The notes beneath the pieces are model-generated. The model saw only the letters and a program-made list of their open reading frames with translations, did not search any database and had not been told where the DNA came from. From an uncultured Prevotella sp. (lineage in GTDB: Bacteria; Bacteroidota; Bacteroidia; Bacteroidales; Bacteroidaceae): 64,000 nucleotides of DNA. Location of the stretch: assembly GCA_934204655.1 (NCBI GenBank), contig CAKPZJ010000012.1, forward strand, positions 1-64,000, given 5' to 3'. Positions 18,567 to 27,784 of the stretch are shown here, piece after piece; within the stretch, counting starts at the first letter, position 1, and the number at the start of each line of letters is the position of its first letter. The translations under genes and the position numbers were made by a program.

Positions 18567-20102
18567 TTACTTAGCGTAAGCCACACTGCGGGTTTCGCGG
18601 ATAACGGTAATCTTGACCTGTCCGGGATAGGTCATCTCATTCTGAACCTTGGTAGCTATCTCGTCAGAGAGTTTGGTACTCTCCTCATCGCTCATCTTGT
18701 CTGCCCCGACGATAACGCGCAGCTCGCGACCAGCCTGGATGGCATAGGTCTTCACCACGCCCGGATAACTCATGGCTATTGCTTCCAAATCATTCAGTCG
18801 TTTGATGTAAGCCTCGACGATTTCACGGCGGGCACCAGGACGGGCACCAGAGATGGCATCGCAGACCTGGACGATAGGAGCCAAGAGGGTCTCCATCTCG
18901 ACCTCATCGTGGTGGGCAGCGATGGCATTGCAGATATCGGGTTTCTCCTTGTACTTCTCAGCTATCTTGGCACCATACAGAGCGTGGGGCAGTTCGCTCT
19001 CCTCGTCGGGCACCTTACCAATATCGTGGAGCAAGCCAGCGCGCTTGGCCTTCTTGGGGTTAAGGCCCAGCTCGGAAGCCATTACAGCACAGAGGTTGGC
19101 TGTCTCGCGGGCGTGCTGGAGCAGATTCTGACCGTACGAAGAACGGTATTTCATCTTACCGATAATGCGAACCAGCTCGGGATGAAGCCCATGGATGCCC
19201 AAGTCGATGACGGTACGCTTACCGGTCTCGATAATCTCGTTGTCCAACTGCTTCTTGACCTTGGCGACCACCTCCTCGATACGGGCGGGGTGAATACGGC
19301 CATCGGTAACCAACTGGTGCAGAGCCAGACGGCACACCTCGCGACGGATGGGGTCGAAAGCCGAGATAACGATAGCCTCGGGCGTATCGTCTACTACTAT
19401 CTCGACACCCGTAGCAGCCTCCAGTGCGCGGATGTTACGTCCCTCACGTCCAATGATACGTCCCTTGACCTCATCGTTGTCTATATGGAACACACTCACC
19501 GAGTTCTCGATGGCCGTCTCGGTGGCCACGCGCTGAATGGTCTGTATTACTATCTTCTTAGCCTGCTGATTGGCGTTGAGCTTGGCGTCGTCTATAATCT
19601 CGTTGACGTAGCTGGCAGCATCGAGCTTAGCCTGGTCCTTCAGACTGTCTACCAGGCGGTTCTTAGCCTCCTCGGCGCTCAGTCCGGAGAGCTCCTCTAA
19701 CTTGGCCCGCTCCTGCTCCTGCATCTTCTCCAGCTCCTGCTGCTTTACCTGCATCAGCTTCTTCTCGTTGTCGATGCGCTGCTGGATCTGTGTGAGCTCC
19801 TGCTTCTTGCGCCCGATTTCCTCCTGGCGCTGGTTAAGCGATATTTCACGCTGCTTCAGGCGGTTCTCGTTCTGCTGTATCTTCTGGTTGCGCTGCTGCA
19901 CCTCCTTCTCCAGCTCACTCTTCTTGTTCAGGAATTTCTCCTTGACCTCGAGCAGTTTTTTCTCTTTTACTACATCGGCCTCCTTAGCGGCTGCCGCTAT
20001 CATCTCGTTGTATTTTCCCTTAACCACGTAACGGAAAATCATATAGCCGGCCACTCCGCCCACTACCAGGGCTACGACCGCGATAATCAATGTTATTACC
20101 AT
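18567..20102 (-). CDS. rny: Ribonuclease Y
   Basis: RNase Y is a membrane-anchored endoribonuclease that starts mRNA decay. The 511-residue protein has an N-terminal membrane anchor ([21 protein letters not shown]), a long charged coiled coil rich in Glu, Lys and Gln (about 30-165), a KH RNA-binding domain containing [13 protein letters not shown], and an HD domain with [12 protein letters not shown], including the catalytic HD pair. The C-terminal [15 protein letters not shown] is typical. It is the last gene of a leftward operon with zapA (28 bp gap). Confidence 0.97.
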   Translation of the reverse strand: MVITLIIAVVALVVGGVAGYMIFRYVVKGKYNEMIAAAAKEADVVKEKKLLEVKEKFLNKKSELEKEVQQRNQKIQQNENRLKQREISLNQRQEEIGRKKQELTQIQQRIDNEKKLMQVKQQELEKMQEQERAKLEELSGLSAEEAKNRLVDSLKDQAKLDAASYVNEIIDDAKLNANQQAKKIVIQTIQRVATETAIENSVSVFHIDNDEVKGRIIGREGRNIRALEAATGVEIVVDDTPEAIVISAFDPIRREVCRLALHQLVTDGRIHPARIEEVVAKVKKQLDNEIIETGKRTVIDLGIHGLHPELVRIIGKMKYRSSYGQNLLQHARETANLCAVMASELGLNPKKAKRAGLLHDIGKVPDEESELPHALYGAKIAEKYKEKPDICNAIAAHHDEVEMETLLAPIVQVCDAISGARPGARREIVEAYIKRLNDLEAIAMSYPGVVKTYAIQAGRELRVIVGADKMSDEESTKLSDEIATKVQNEMTYPGQVKITVIRETRSVAYAK

Positions 20103-20130
20103 TATATAAATATGTATTACTTTAATATCC

Positions 20131-20433
20131 TTAATCGTCCAACGCTTCTTCGATCTCGGTGGTTAGCTTCGTAAGGATATCCATAACGGGTACTACGTCA
20201 TGCTTACGGCGCTCCTTCTCATACCGCAGCGATATATCTATAAGCGCCATGTACAGAATGTCCCTATCGCTCTTGCTGCCCTTGTACACCGACGCGTAGG
20301 AATTTATCACATCGGTTATAAGTTTGGCTCCAGCGCGATAGCACTCTTCCTCCTCGCGTGGAATAGTGACCATCATATCTGTATCGTAAACGTGCAACCG
20401 CACGCGTAGTTTCTCCTTATCTCCCTCAGCCAT
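20131..20433 (-). CDS. zapA: Cell division protein ZapA
   Basis: ZapA is a small FtsZ-associated protein that bundles Z-ring filaments. The 100-residue sequence has the family layout: N-terminal beta region ([25 protein letters not shown]), then helices with the conserved [18 protein letters not shown]. It sits between a small coiled-coil protein and rny, a gene order I associate with Bacteroidales, and is probably co-transcribed with both. Confidence 0.9.
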   Translation of the reverse strand: MAEGDKEKLRVRLHVYDTDMMVTIPREEEECYRAGAKLITDVINSYASVYKGSKSDRDILYMALIDISLRYEKERRKHDVVPVMDILTKLTTEIEEALDD

Positions 20434-20441
20434 CGCTCCGA

Positions 20442-20735
20442 TTATTTTTCACTCAGTAGCGTGATACATTTGTTGACATCCCTGATGAGCTTGGACACTC
20501 GCTTGAGAGCCCCGTCGACATCGCCGTCGGTAACCTCTATCATGCGCGCCATCTTCAGGGCGTTGTAGTCATTGGCTGCCTGCGTCAACTGCGCCTCAAG
20601 CTGTGCTATCTTAGCCTCGCGTTCCTCTACCAGCCCAGCAAGCCTCTTGTTCTCCGTCTTCATGTCCTGAAATCGGAGAATCATCTGCCGCATACGCGTA
20701 GTAAACAGCGCTATCGTTTTCTCAGTCGCATCCAT
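20442..20735 (-). CDS. Small coiled-coil protein upstream of zapA
   Basis: This 97-residue protein is predicted to be almost wholly helical, with a heptad-rich coiled coil at about 20-55 (MKTENKRLAGLVEEREAKIA) and a second short helix at the end. I do not recognise a named family, although length, coiled coil and tight linkage to zapA (8 bp) recall a ZapB-like division factor. This is an inference from context only. It is the first gene of the operon and has a well-formed promoter. Confidence 0.75.
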   Translation of the reverse strand: MDATEKTIALFTTRMRQMILRFQDMKTENKRLAGLVEEREAKIAQLEAQLTQAANDYNALKMARMIEVTDGDVDGALKRVSKLIRDVNKCITLLSEK

Positions 20736-20753
20736 AGACTTATATTGTGCTTA

Positions 20754-20784
20754 CAAATTTATATTAAAAATCTGTAATTTCAAA
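20754..20784 (-). promoter_or_regulatory. Promoter of the coiled-coil protein-zapA-rny operon
   Basis: The minus strand reads TTTG (20781-20784), 19 nt, TAAATTTG (20754-20761), a full match to the Bacteroidetes pattern, 19 nt from the ATG. Confidence 0.8.
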
Positions 20785-20802
20785 AAGATTGACCTTTTTT
20801 TT

Positions 20803-21429
20803 CTATTTTGCAGCCTCTTCTTTGTTCTTGGGTTCCTTTTTGGCCAGCATGACCACCTGGAAGACGAAGTCGGTTACCCACTTCTCCGAGAAGTTAAGCC
20901 GCTTGTTGTACTGGCGTATGGCCAGCACGGCCTTGATGACTCCGGCATCGCGGTAGTCGTTCTTGGCAAAGATGTCGCGTACGGTTTTCTCCGTCATGGT
21001 GTAGATGGCGCTTTTGAAGAACGAGGGCACACGCAGCTTGAACTTCATCAGGTTGCCCATGAGCATCATCAGGTCCTGGGTGAAGCCCTGGAACTGGATG
21101 AGATACACCTGCACATCCTGTATCTTGCGACAATTCTTGCGGATACTGGCATCAATCTCCTTGAAGAAGTTGTCGTCTACCTTATAGAGCTCCTTGAGCA
21201 TCTTCTTGCAGTGGCTCTTCTCGCCCACGCCGAGCTTGTTGTTGACCGTAGGCACATGCAGGGTGGTCTTAAACATACGCAGGTCAGGCAGCATGGCCAG
21301 GTTGTTGATGCCGAGAGTACTGGCCAGCGAAGCCTGGAAGTACACCCGGATAAGCGTCATATAGTCTTCCATTCCGCCAGACTTCGCGTCTGCCGTCTTG
21401 GTACCAAATAGCTTTGTAAATATTCCCAT
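20803..21429 (-). CDS. Uncharacterised cytoplasmic protein
   Basis: This 208-residue protein starts MGIFTKLFGTK at 21429. The open frame runs further upstream, but the promoter at 21481-21511 lies inside that extension, so the longer form is excluded. It has no signal peptide or membrane span, is mostly helical and Lys/Met/Phe-rich, and contains a phrase MEDYMTLIRVYFQASLAST near residue 20 and SEKWVTDFVFQVVML near the end. I recognise no family. It is monocistronic. Its codon use looks like that of its neighbours, so it is probably an ordinary lineage-specific gene. Confidence 0.75.
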   Translation of the reverse strand: MGIFTKLFGTKTADAKSGGMEDYMTLIRVYFQASLASTLGINNLAMLPDLRMFKTTLHVPTVNNKLGVGEKSHCKKMLKELYKVDDNFFKEIDASIRKNCRKIQDVQVYLIQFQGFTQDLMMLMGNLMKFKLRVPSFFKSAIYTMTEKTVRDIFAKNDYRDAGVIKAVLAIRQYNKRLNFSEKWVTDFVFQVVMLAKKEPKNKEEAAK

Positions 21430-21480
21430 AATAGTTGTAGTTATACTTTCCTGAACGGTGGCTTTCACCATTCCTTGGTA

Positions 21481-21511
21481 CAAAATTACTACAAAGCGCG
21501 GAATTGCCAAA
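21481..21511 (-). promoter_or_regulatory. Promoter of the uncharacterised 208-residue gene
   Basis: The minus strand reads TTTG (21508-21511), 19 nt, TAATTTTG (21481-21488), a full consensus match. The leader is about 45 nt and the site fixes the start codon at 21429. Confidence 0.8.
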
Positions 21512-22320
21512 ATTATTTGAAGTATTTATTTGCCCAAACGGGCTTTTCGCGCCCTTAATCAGCGCAATTCGTACTCCGACAGGGGCCAGAACAGTTAGCA
21601 GGATGGCCACGGTAGCAAGCCTGAATACCGCCATTACCAGTGCCGCCGCTATTTAGACTGTATATACATGCAAATACGGTCGCGGGAAAGTGAATAATTA
21701 TACATAAAAGAGCAGAGCTCATCCTGCCGATAACCGCGATTGCAGACGCACAAGCAACCCATTTTCGGGCGTTTTTAACAATTATTGGCAGAGCACAGGG
21801 AGCCACCAGCACCCCCTCAGAGGGCAAAACGGGCCAAATCGGCACCCGCTTCGGCTATTTTACCGGCATCAGAAAATCAGACAAAAGCCGCCTCCAGATA
21901 TCTAATGACCATCGCGAGCATCACCGCGACGGTCTTTAGGCCGCTAAAGGTGCTTTCGGGCCGACAGGCTGCCTGCTCTATTTTGCGAAAAATCGGCCAC
22001 GGGCACCACTGCGACCATTCGCCCGATACTACAACGGTTCCTTAGAACCCCGTCAGTCCTCATTTCTGCATAAATATACATCAATAGGCTGTTGATAATT
22101 GAACTATATTTACAAAACAGCCGAGTCTTTATCTTTCTGGAGCCACCGCCGGAAACCGCGTAATCTCCCCTCTGCTGCCCACGACAACCGCATCACTCTA
22201 CCCTGCCCTAACGCGAGCAAAAACGACCACCAGAGCCACCACTCGCACAAACGCCACGAAAAAAGCCATGACAAACACAAAAATTTATATTATAATCAAG
22301 GTAAAATAAAATTAATATTG
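21512..22320. other. Gene-free 0.8-kb upstream region of the polysaccharide operon
   Basis: No credible gene, tRNA or intact repeat is seen; the 74-codon frame at 22099-22323 has low-complexity composition and runs into the -7 box. One short CTTTAG-N4-CTAAAG palindrome lies near 21938-21953, and GGCTGTT/AACAGCC (7 bp each) flank about 22 nt near 22088-22123. The region may hold regulatory DNA for the polysaccharide operon. Confidence 0.5.
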
Positions 22321-22328
22321 TAACTTTG
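22321..22328 (+). promoter_or_regulatory. -7 promoter box of the exopolysaccharide operon
   Basis: TAACTTTG, 34 nt before the ATG at 22362, preceded by a strongly AT-rich stretch. No TTTG at -33. The TTG at 22326 lies inside the box and cannot be the start codon. Confidence 0.6.
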
Positions 22329-22361
22329 CAAGAACAAGTTATAAACGACAGAGCATACTAC

Positions 22362-23795
22362 ATGTCACAATATATTAACTCGGCAGATAATACCATCAAG
22401 ATTTGGGTTATCCTCGGCGACTTTGCCATTCTGAACATTATCTTCGCGATAGTGTCGATGGGCCTGTACGCGCCAGAGGAGGCCACGATGTGGATGGGAC
22501 ATGCCCACAGCCTGCTATACTTCAACCTGGCGCTCGCCGTGAGCGAGTGGCTGCGTCAGCCCACCGTGGGCCAGCACATAGTCACCATCAGGCGCCAGAT
22601 AGCCGACATCAGTATGCTGGTACTTACCCACGTCATCCTGTTGGCAGCCCTGCTCTATGCCACCGGATATTCAGAGCCACTCACCGCCATGATGCTGACT
22701 CTCGCGGCAGCCGAATGGGTGGTGCTGACGGCCATACGCATGGGCGAAACGGGATGGGCCGGACACGCGCGGATAGCCGAGCGCAACATACAGAACGTGG
22801 TTTTCATCGGCGACAGTACGGCCGGCCGGTCGCTATACGGCAAGCTGCAGCGCACCTCTACCTCGGGCTATCGGCTGTTAGGCTACTACGGCGACCAGGC
22901 TACCCCCGCAGACCACCAGGGCGATCCCTCGTCCACGGCCAACTATCTGGGCACGGTGGCCGACTTCTTCGCCCAGTACCCCGACGACGGCGATGCCCCG
23001 ACAGGCATCAACTGCCTTTTCTGCTGTCTTCCCCCTCACGACACCGAAACCATCGAGCGGCTCATCCGCTTCTGTTACACCCATACAGTCCACTTCTACT
23101 ATGTTCCCAGCGTGTGCAACGACTTCCAGCTACGGCTCAAGCCCGAGCGGATGGGCAATACACTGCTCTATACGAGCTACCGGGAACCGCTACTCTACTC
23201 GCCTAACCGCATAATAAAGCAAGTGGCCGACGTAGTGATAAGCGCCGTGGTGTGCGTGGCCCTCATCCCCCTGCTGCCCCTCATCGCTATAGGCATCAAG
23301 ATGCAGAGCCGCGGCCCCGTGTTCTTCTCCCAGGCCCGTACGGGGCTCAACGGGCGCACCTTTACGTGCTACAAGTTTCGCACCATGCACCTGAACCGCG
23401 AGCAAGACACCCTGCAGGCCACCGAGAACGACCCGAGGATTTTCCCCTTCGGCGCGTTTCTGCGCAAGACCTACATGGACGAGCTGCCCCAGTTCTTCAA
23501 CGTGCTGCGAGGCGACATGAGCATCATCGGGCCCCGTCCCCACATGCTCTACCACACCAAGCTGTACAGCAAACTGATAGACAAATATATGGTTCGCCAC
23601 TTCTACAAGCCCGGCATTACCGGCTACGCCCAGGTAACAGGCTTCTGTGGCGAGACCCACGAACTCTGGCAGATGGAAGAGCGCGTACGGCGCGACATCT
23701 GGTACATTGAGCACTGGTCGGTCGGCCTCGACCTCTGGATAGCTTACCGCACGGTGCGCTCTATATTCATCCATAACAAGAAAGCATTACAATAA
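22362..23795 (+). CDS. Polyprenyl-phosphate sugar-1-phosphate transferase (WbaP/WcaJ type)
   Basis: This 477-residue inner-membrane enzyme starts polysaccharide repeat-unit assembly by moving a hexose-1-phosphate from a UDP-sugar to undecaprenyl phosphate. About four membrane spans lie in the first 150 residues, then a soluble sensor-like region, then another span ([20 protein letters not shown]). The C-terminal bacterial sugar transferase core carries the signature [26 protein letters not shown] and GPRP. The start at 22362 follows the promoter. It heads the operon with rfbA, the tyrosine kinase and the HAD gene. The sugar (glucose or galactose) is not determined. Confidence 0.92.
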   Translation: MSQYINSADNTIKIWVILGDFAILNIIFAIVSMGLYAPEEATMWMGHAHSLLYFNLALAVSEWLRQPTVGQHIVTIRRQIADISMLVLTHVILLAALLYATGYSEPLTAMMLTLAAAEWVVLTAIRMGETGWAGHARIAERNIQNVVFIGDSTAGRSLYGKLQRTSTSGYRLLGYYGDQATPADHQGDPSSTANYLGTVADFFAQYPDDGDAPTGINCLFCCLPPHDTETIERLIRFCYTHTVHFYYVPSVCNDFQLRLKPERMGNTLLYTSYREPLLYSPNRIIKQVADVVISAVVCVALIPLLPLIAIGIKMQSRGPVFFSQARTGLNGRTFTCYKFRTMHLNREQDTLQATENDPRIFPFGAFLRKTYMDELPQFFNVLRGDMSIIGPRPHMLYHTKLYSKLIDKYMVRHFYKPGITGYAQVTGFCGETHELWQMEERVRRDIWYIEHWSVGLDLWIAYRTVRSIFIHNKKALQ

Positions 23796-23806
23796 AATAT
23801 ATAAAG

Positions 23807-24679
23807 GTGAAAGGTATAGTTCTTGCAGGGGGCTCGGGCACTCGCCTGTACCCCATTACCAAAGGGGTCAGCAAGCAGCTGATTCCCATCTTTGACAAGC
23901 CGATGATATACTACCCCATTTCGGCGCTCATGTTGGCTGGCATACGTGAGATACTTATCATCTCGACTCCATACGACCTCCCGGGGTTCCGACGACTGCT
24001 TGGCAACGGGCAGGAGCTTGGCGTGAGGTTCGAGTATGCCGAGCAGCCCAGTCCCGACGGGCTCGCCCAGGCTTTCCTCATCGGCGAGCAGTTTATCGGC
24101 GACGACAGCGTGTGCCTGGTCTTGGGCGACAACATCTTCTACGGTGCCGGCTTCAGCGGCCTGCTCCGTCAGAGTGTGTACAATGTGGACCAGCAGGGCA
24201 TGGCCACGGTGTTCGGCTACTACGTCAATGACCCCGAGCGCTACGGCGTGGCCGAGTTCGACACCGAGGGCAATTGCCTAAGCATCGAAGAGAAACCCGC
24301 CCTTCCCAAGAGTAACTACGCCGTGGTGGGCCTCTACTTCTACCCCAACAGCGTGGTTCAGATAGCTAAGAACATCAAGCCCAGCGACCGTGGCGAGCTC
24401 GAAATAACTTCGGTCAACCAGGAGTATCTGCGCCGCCACCAGCTCAAGGTTCAGACTCTCCAACGCGGCTTTGCCTGGCTCGACACCGGCACCCACGACA
24501 GCCTGAGCGAGGCCAGTACCTTTATCGAGGTCATCGAGAAACGCCAAGGCCTCAAGGTGGCTTGCCTCGAAGAGATAGCCTATAAGATGGGCTGGATAGA
24601 CAGCGACCGTCTGCGCCAGCTGGCTCAGCCCATGCTCAAGAACGAATACGGTCAGTATCTACTTACTTTGATAAAATAA
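23807..24679 (+). CDS. rfbA: Glucose-1-phosphate thymidylyltransferase
   Basis: RfbA makes dTDP-glucose from glucose-1-phosphate and dTTP, the first step to dTDP-rhamnose. The 290-residue protein has the nucleotidyl-transferase signature [11 protein letters not shown], then [15 protein letters not shown], the metal-site segment [10 protein letters not shown], and IEEKP. The start codon is GTG at 23807, the only one that preserves the N-terminal [12 protein letters not shown] strand. It lies 11 bp after the sugar transferase gene and 15 bp before the kinase gene. rfbC is elsewhere in the window (12881) and rfbB/rfbD are missing. Confidence 0.95.
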   Translation: MKGIVLAGGSGTRLYPITKGVSKQLIPIFDKPMIYYPISALMLAGIREILIISTPYDLPGFRRLLGNGQELGVRFEYAEQPSPDGLAQAFLIGEQFIGDDSVCLVLGDNIFYGAGFSGLLRQSVYNVDQQGMATVFGYYVNDPERYGVAEFDTEGNCLSIEEKPALPKSNYAVVGLYFYPNSVVQIAKNIKPSDRGELEITSVNQEYLRRHQLKVQTLQRGFAWLDTGTHDSLSEASTFIEVIEKRQGLKVACLEEIAYKMGWIDSDRLRQLAQPMLKNEYGQYLLTLIK

Positions 24680-24694
24680 AACAACTAATAATAC

Positions 24695-27190
24695 ATGGAA
24701 CAGTTAAAAACAGGACTCCCTGAAGAAATTCAGGACCAAGAACAGAGTTCGCTGAACTTCCAGCAAATTCTAAGGACTTTAATTCTCAACTGGAAGTGGT
24801 TCGTTTTGTCGCTCGTGATATGCGTAGGCATCGCGGCCATTTACCTGCGTTACACAACACCGGTCTATCAGGCTACCACCAAGCTGTTGGTAAAGGACGA
24901 TGATAGCAACCAGCGTGGGCGGGCAGGCAACAGCATCGCGCAAGCCGCCAACCTGGGTATCATGGTCAACACCAACGGCTTCGACAATGAGATTGAGATT
25001 CTCAAGTCAAGACTGCTGGCCGAGCAGACCGTCAGGGACCTCAAGCTCTACGTGAACTACTATCGCAAGGGTAAGTTTAAGAAGTACAATGCCTACCATG
25101 CCAACCCCATCAACGTAGACCTGGACCCCACGCACCTTGAGATGCTCCACGCGCCCATCAACCTGACTGTCAAGTACGAGGATGGCAAGTACCACATCAC
25201 TGGCAAGTACACCGTGGTACGCGCCATGGAGACCAAGGGCATTCCCTACGAGATAGACAAGAGCTTTAACCACCTGCCGGCTACCATCGCCACCAAGGTG
25301 GGCCTGCTGTCGTTTGCCAACACCACCCAGCCCGCACTGCGCGACGGCGAGAGCATGATGGTAACCATCGTGTCGCCCAATATGATGTCGTACAGATACG
25401 AGAAGGGCCTAAACGTGTCGGCCGTGTCTAAGACTACCACCATAGCTCAGCTCACCCTGAACGACGAGGTTCCGGCCCGTGCCACCGACTACCTGCGCCA
25501 TCTGGCCGTGGTGTACAACCGCCAGGCCAATGAGGACAAGAACGAGGTGGCCAAGCGCACCGAGGAGTTTATCAACGGCCGCCTGGAAAAGATAAGCGGC
25601 GAGCTGGGTAGCACCGAGGGCTCGCTCGAGATTTATAAGAAGCAGAACCGCGTTACTGACATCAAGCTCAACACGGGCCAGGCTCTTCAGAACACTGACC
25701 TTTATCAGCAGAAACTGGCAGAGTCTCAGATACAGGTAGAGCTTATCACCAGTCTCCGCGAGACTATGAATAAGAACAACGACTACGGCGTTCTGCCTGC
25801 CAATGTGGGCATTACAGATGCCTCGGTAACCGGCCTCATCACCAGGTACAACGAGATAGCGCTGAAGCGTAGCGCCACGCTGAACAGTGCCTCCGAGACA
25901 TCACCCGCAGTGGTTCCGCTGACCAACCAGTTGGACGAGTTGCGCCGCAGTATCAACGAGGCGATGAACCAAGCCATGATGAACGCCGAGATACAGCGCA
26001 ATAAGGTTTCACAGCAGCTTGACAGATACTCCGGACAGGTTACTGAGACGCCCGAGCAGGAGCGCATACTTACACAGATAGGCCGCCAGCAAGAGGTGAA
26101 GTCGGCCCTGTATGTAATGTTGCTCCAGAAGCGCGAGGAGAACTCTATCTCACTGGCCGCCACGGCCGACAAGGGCAAGCTGATAGACATGCCCGAAGTA
26201 ACGGGTAAGATTAGCCCCAAGAGTAGCATCATCCTGCTACTGGCACTGGTCTTAGGCATCGCCATACCGGCTGGCATCTTCTTCCTGCTCCAGTTGCTGA
26301 GATACAAGATAGAGGGCCACGAGGATGTGGAGAAACTTACCAAGCTGCCCATCATCGCCGACGTAGCCGTGGCCAGCGAGACGGCCAAGACCAAGGCCAA
26401 TATCGTGGTACATGAGAACCAGAACAACATGATGGAGGAGATTTTCCGCACCATGCGTACCAACCTGCAGTTTACCATGAAAGAGGACGAGAAGGTGATA
26501 CTCTTTACATCGACCACGTCGGGCGAGGGTAAGACATTCAACACCGCCAACCTGGCCATCAGCTTTGCCCTGTTAGGCAAGAGGGTGCTGCTGGTGGGCC
26601 TCGACATCCGCAAACCTCGCCTGGCCGAGCTTTTCGAGCTTCATGACTCTACCCACGGTATCACGAACCTACTGGTAAAGGATAATCCGACGTGGGAGGA
26701 CATCCAGAAGCAGACCGTGGCATCGGGCATTAACGACAACCTGGAGATACTGATGGCTGGCCCCATCCCGCCGAACCCCTCGGAGCTGGTGGCACGCAAG
26801 AGCCTGGACACCATCATGGCCACCCTGCGCGAGCACTACGACTACATACTCATAGACACGGCTCCTGTGGGTCTGGTTACCGATACGCTGCAGATAGGAC
26901 GTATCGCCGACGCCACCGCCTACGTATGCCGCGCCGACTATACGTCCAAGGACAGCTTCAACCTGGTTAACAGCCTGGCCGAGAGCCAGAAACTGCCCAA
27001 CATGTCTATCGTTATCAACGGCATAGACATGTCCAAGAAGAAGTATGGCTACTACTATGGCTACGGCAAGTATGGCCGGTACAGCCGCTACGGCCACTAT
27101 GGCAGCAAGAGCTATGGTAGCTACGGCACGTATGGCAACTACTCTAACAGCCACTACGGCAATGCCAACGATAACTCAGTGAAGCGCTAA
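24695..27190 (+). CDS. Wzz/Wzc-type polysaccharide co-polymerase and BY tyrosine kinase
   Basis: This 831-residue inner-membrane protein controls chain length and export of capsule or exopolysaccharide through cycles of tyrosine autophosphorylation. It has an N-terminal Wzz domain after a first membrane span (about 30-50), a large periplasmic helical region, and a second span around 508-530 (LLLALVLGIAIPAGIFFLL). The cytoplasmic BY-kinase domain carries the Walker A SGEGKT (609-614), the A' motif LLVGLDIRKPRL and the Walker B ILIDTAP. The last 51 residues contain 14 tyrosines in Tyr-Gly-rich repeats, the autophosphorylation tail. It follows rfbA in the same operon. Confidence 0.95.
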   Translation: MEQLKTGLPEEIQDQEQSSLNFQQILRTLILNWKWFVLSLVICVGIAAIYLRYTTPVYQATTKLLVKDDDSNQRGRAGNSIAQAANLGIMVNTNGFDNEIEILKSRLLAEQTVRDLKLYVNYYRKGKFKKYNAYHANPINVDLDPTHLEMLHAPINLTVKYEDGKYHITGKYTVVRAMETKGIPYEIDKSFNHLPATIATKVGLLSFANTTQPALRDGESMMVTIVSPNMMSYRYEKGLNVSAVSKTTTIAQLTLNDEVPARATDYLRHLAVVYNRQANEDKNEVAKRTEEFINGRLEKISGELGSTEGSLEIYKKQNRVTDIKLNTGQALQNTDLYQQKLAESQIQVELITSLRETMNKNNDYGVLPANVGITDASVTGLITRYNEIALKRSATLNSASETSPAVVPLTNQLDELRRSINEAMNQAMMNAEIQRNKVSQQLDRYSGQVTETPEQERILTQIGRQQEVKSALYVMLLQKREENSISLAATADKGKLIDMPEVTGKISPKSSIILLLALVLGIAIPAGIFFLLQLLRYKIEGHEDVEKLTKLPIIADVAVASETAKTKANIVVHENQNNMMEEIFRTMRTNLQFTMKEDEKVILFTSTTSGEGKTFNTANLAISFALLGKRVLLVGLDIRKPRLAELFELHDSTHGITNLLVKDNPTWEDIQKQTVASGINDNLEILMAGPIPPNPSELVARKSLDTIMATLREHYDYILIDTAPVGLVTDTLQIGRIADATAYVCRADYTSKDSFNLVNSLAESQKLPNMSIVINGIDMSKKKYGYYYGYGKYGRYSRYGHYGSKSYGSYGTYGNYSNSHYGNANDNSVKR

Positions 27191-27246
27191 CCAGCGCTTC
27201 TACTGAGCCTACCGTGGCCCTATATACATTATTTAAATAGACACGT

Positions 27247-27681
27247 ATGACCATAGCAGTAGATTTTGACGGTACGATAGTAACCCACGAGTACCCCAAG
27301 ATAGGCGAGGAACTGCCCTTTGCCACCGACACGCTGAAGATGCTCATCAGGGAGCACCACAAGCTCATCCTCTGGACAGTACGCGAGGGCGAACTGCTGG
27401 ACGAGGCGGTTAACTGGTGCCGCGAGCGTGGTGTAGAGTTCTACGCCATCAACAAGGACTATCCTGAAGAGAAGAAGGAGTGGAACAACCACTTTTCGCG
27501 TAAGCTGAAAGTGGACATGTGGATAGACGACCGCAACATTGGCGGTCTGCCCGACTGGGGCCAGATATATCACATGGTTCACGACGGGATTACCTGGAAA
27601 GACCTGCTGCGCGAAGCAGCCCACGCCCGCACGGGCAGCTATCAGGACCGGCCTAAAAAAAAGCACTGGTGGCAGTTCTGA
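27247..27681 (+). CDS. HAD-superfamily hydrolase-like protein
   Basis: This 144-residue protein begins with the HAD nucleophile motif AVDFDGTIV (Asp6 and Asp8 as nucleophile and acid/base) and carries MWIDDRNIG as the acidic motif. It is close to a family of small HAD proteins common in Bacteroides. The substrate is unknown; a sugar phosphate linked to the preceding polysaccharide genes is possible. The gap from the kinase gene is 56 bp. Its last codons (Lys-Lys-Lys onward) overlap the terminator hairpin of the opposite-strand permease gene. Confidence 0.82.
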   Translation: MTIAVDFDGTIVTHEYPKIGEELPFATDTLKMLIREHHKLILWTVREGELLDEAVNWCRERGVEFYAINKDYPEEKKEWNNHFSRKLKVDMWIDDRNIGGLPDWGQIYHMVHDGITWKDLLREAAHARTGSYQDRPKKKHWWQF

Positions 27682-27692
27682 CACCAGTGCTT
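27652..27692 (-). terminator. Terminator of the purine permease gene, inside the HAD gene end
   Basis: A perfect stem (AAGCACTGGTG with CACCAGTGCTT, 27661-27671 and 27682-27692) is followed on the minus strand by a run of U (27653-27660). It spans the stop codon of the rightward HAD gene. A second hairpin at 27709-27737 (GCGCCCTACCG with CGGTAGGGCGC) lies between the two genes. Confidence 0.75.
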
Positions 27693-27708
27693 ACATTAAC
27701 TCTATACA

Positions 27709-27737
27709 GCGCCCTACCGCCCATGACGGTAGGGCGC
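27709..27737. terminator. Second hairpin between the convergent HAD and permease genes
   Basis: An 11-bp perfect stem, GCGCCCTACCG / CGGTAGGGCGC, has a 7-nt loop. On the plus strand only a weak T-rich stretch follows, so it may be a partial terminator for the rightward polysaccharide operon. Confidence 0.5.
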
Positions 27738-27784
27738 GCTGTTTATATCAGTCCGGGCACCACGGGCCACCCGGCCAGCGCCCC

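Noticed and set aside
22099..22323. 74-codon frame before the polysaccharide operon
   Set aside because: It ends inside the -7 promoter box and its residue composition is His/Lys/Ser-biased noise from AT-rich DNA.
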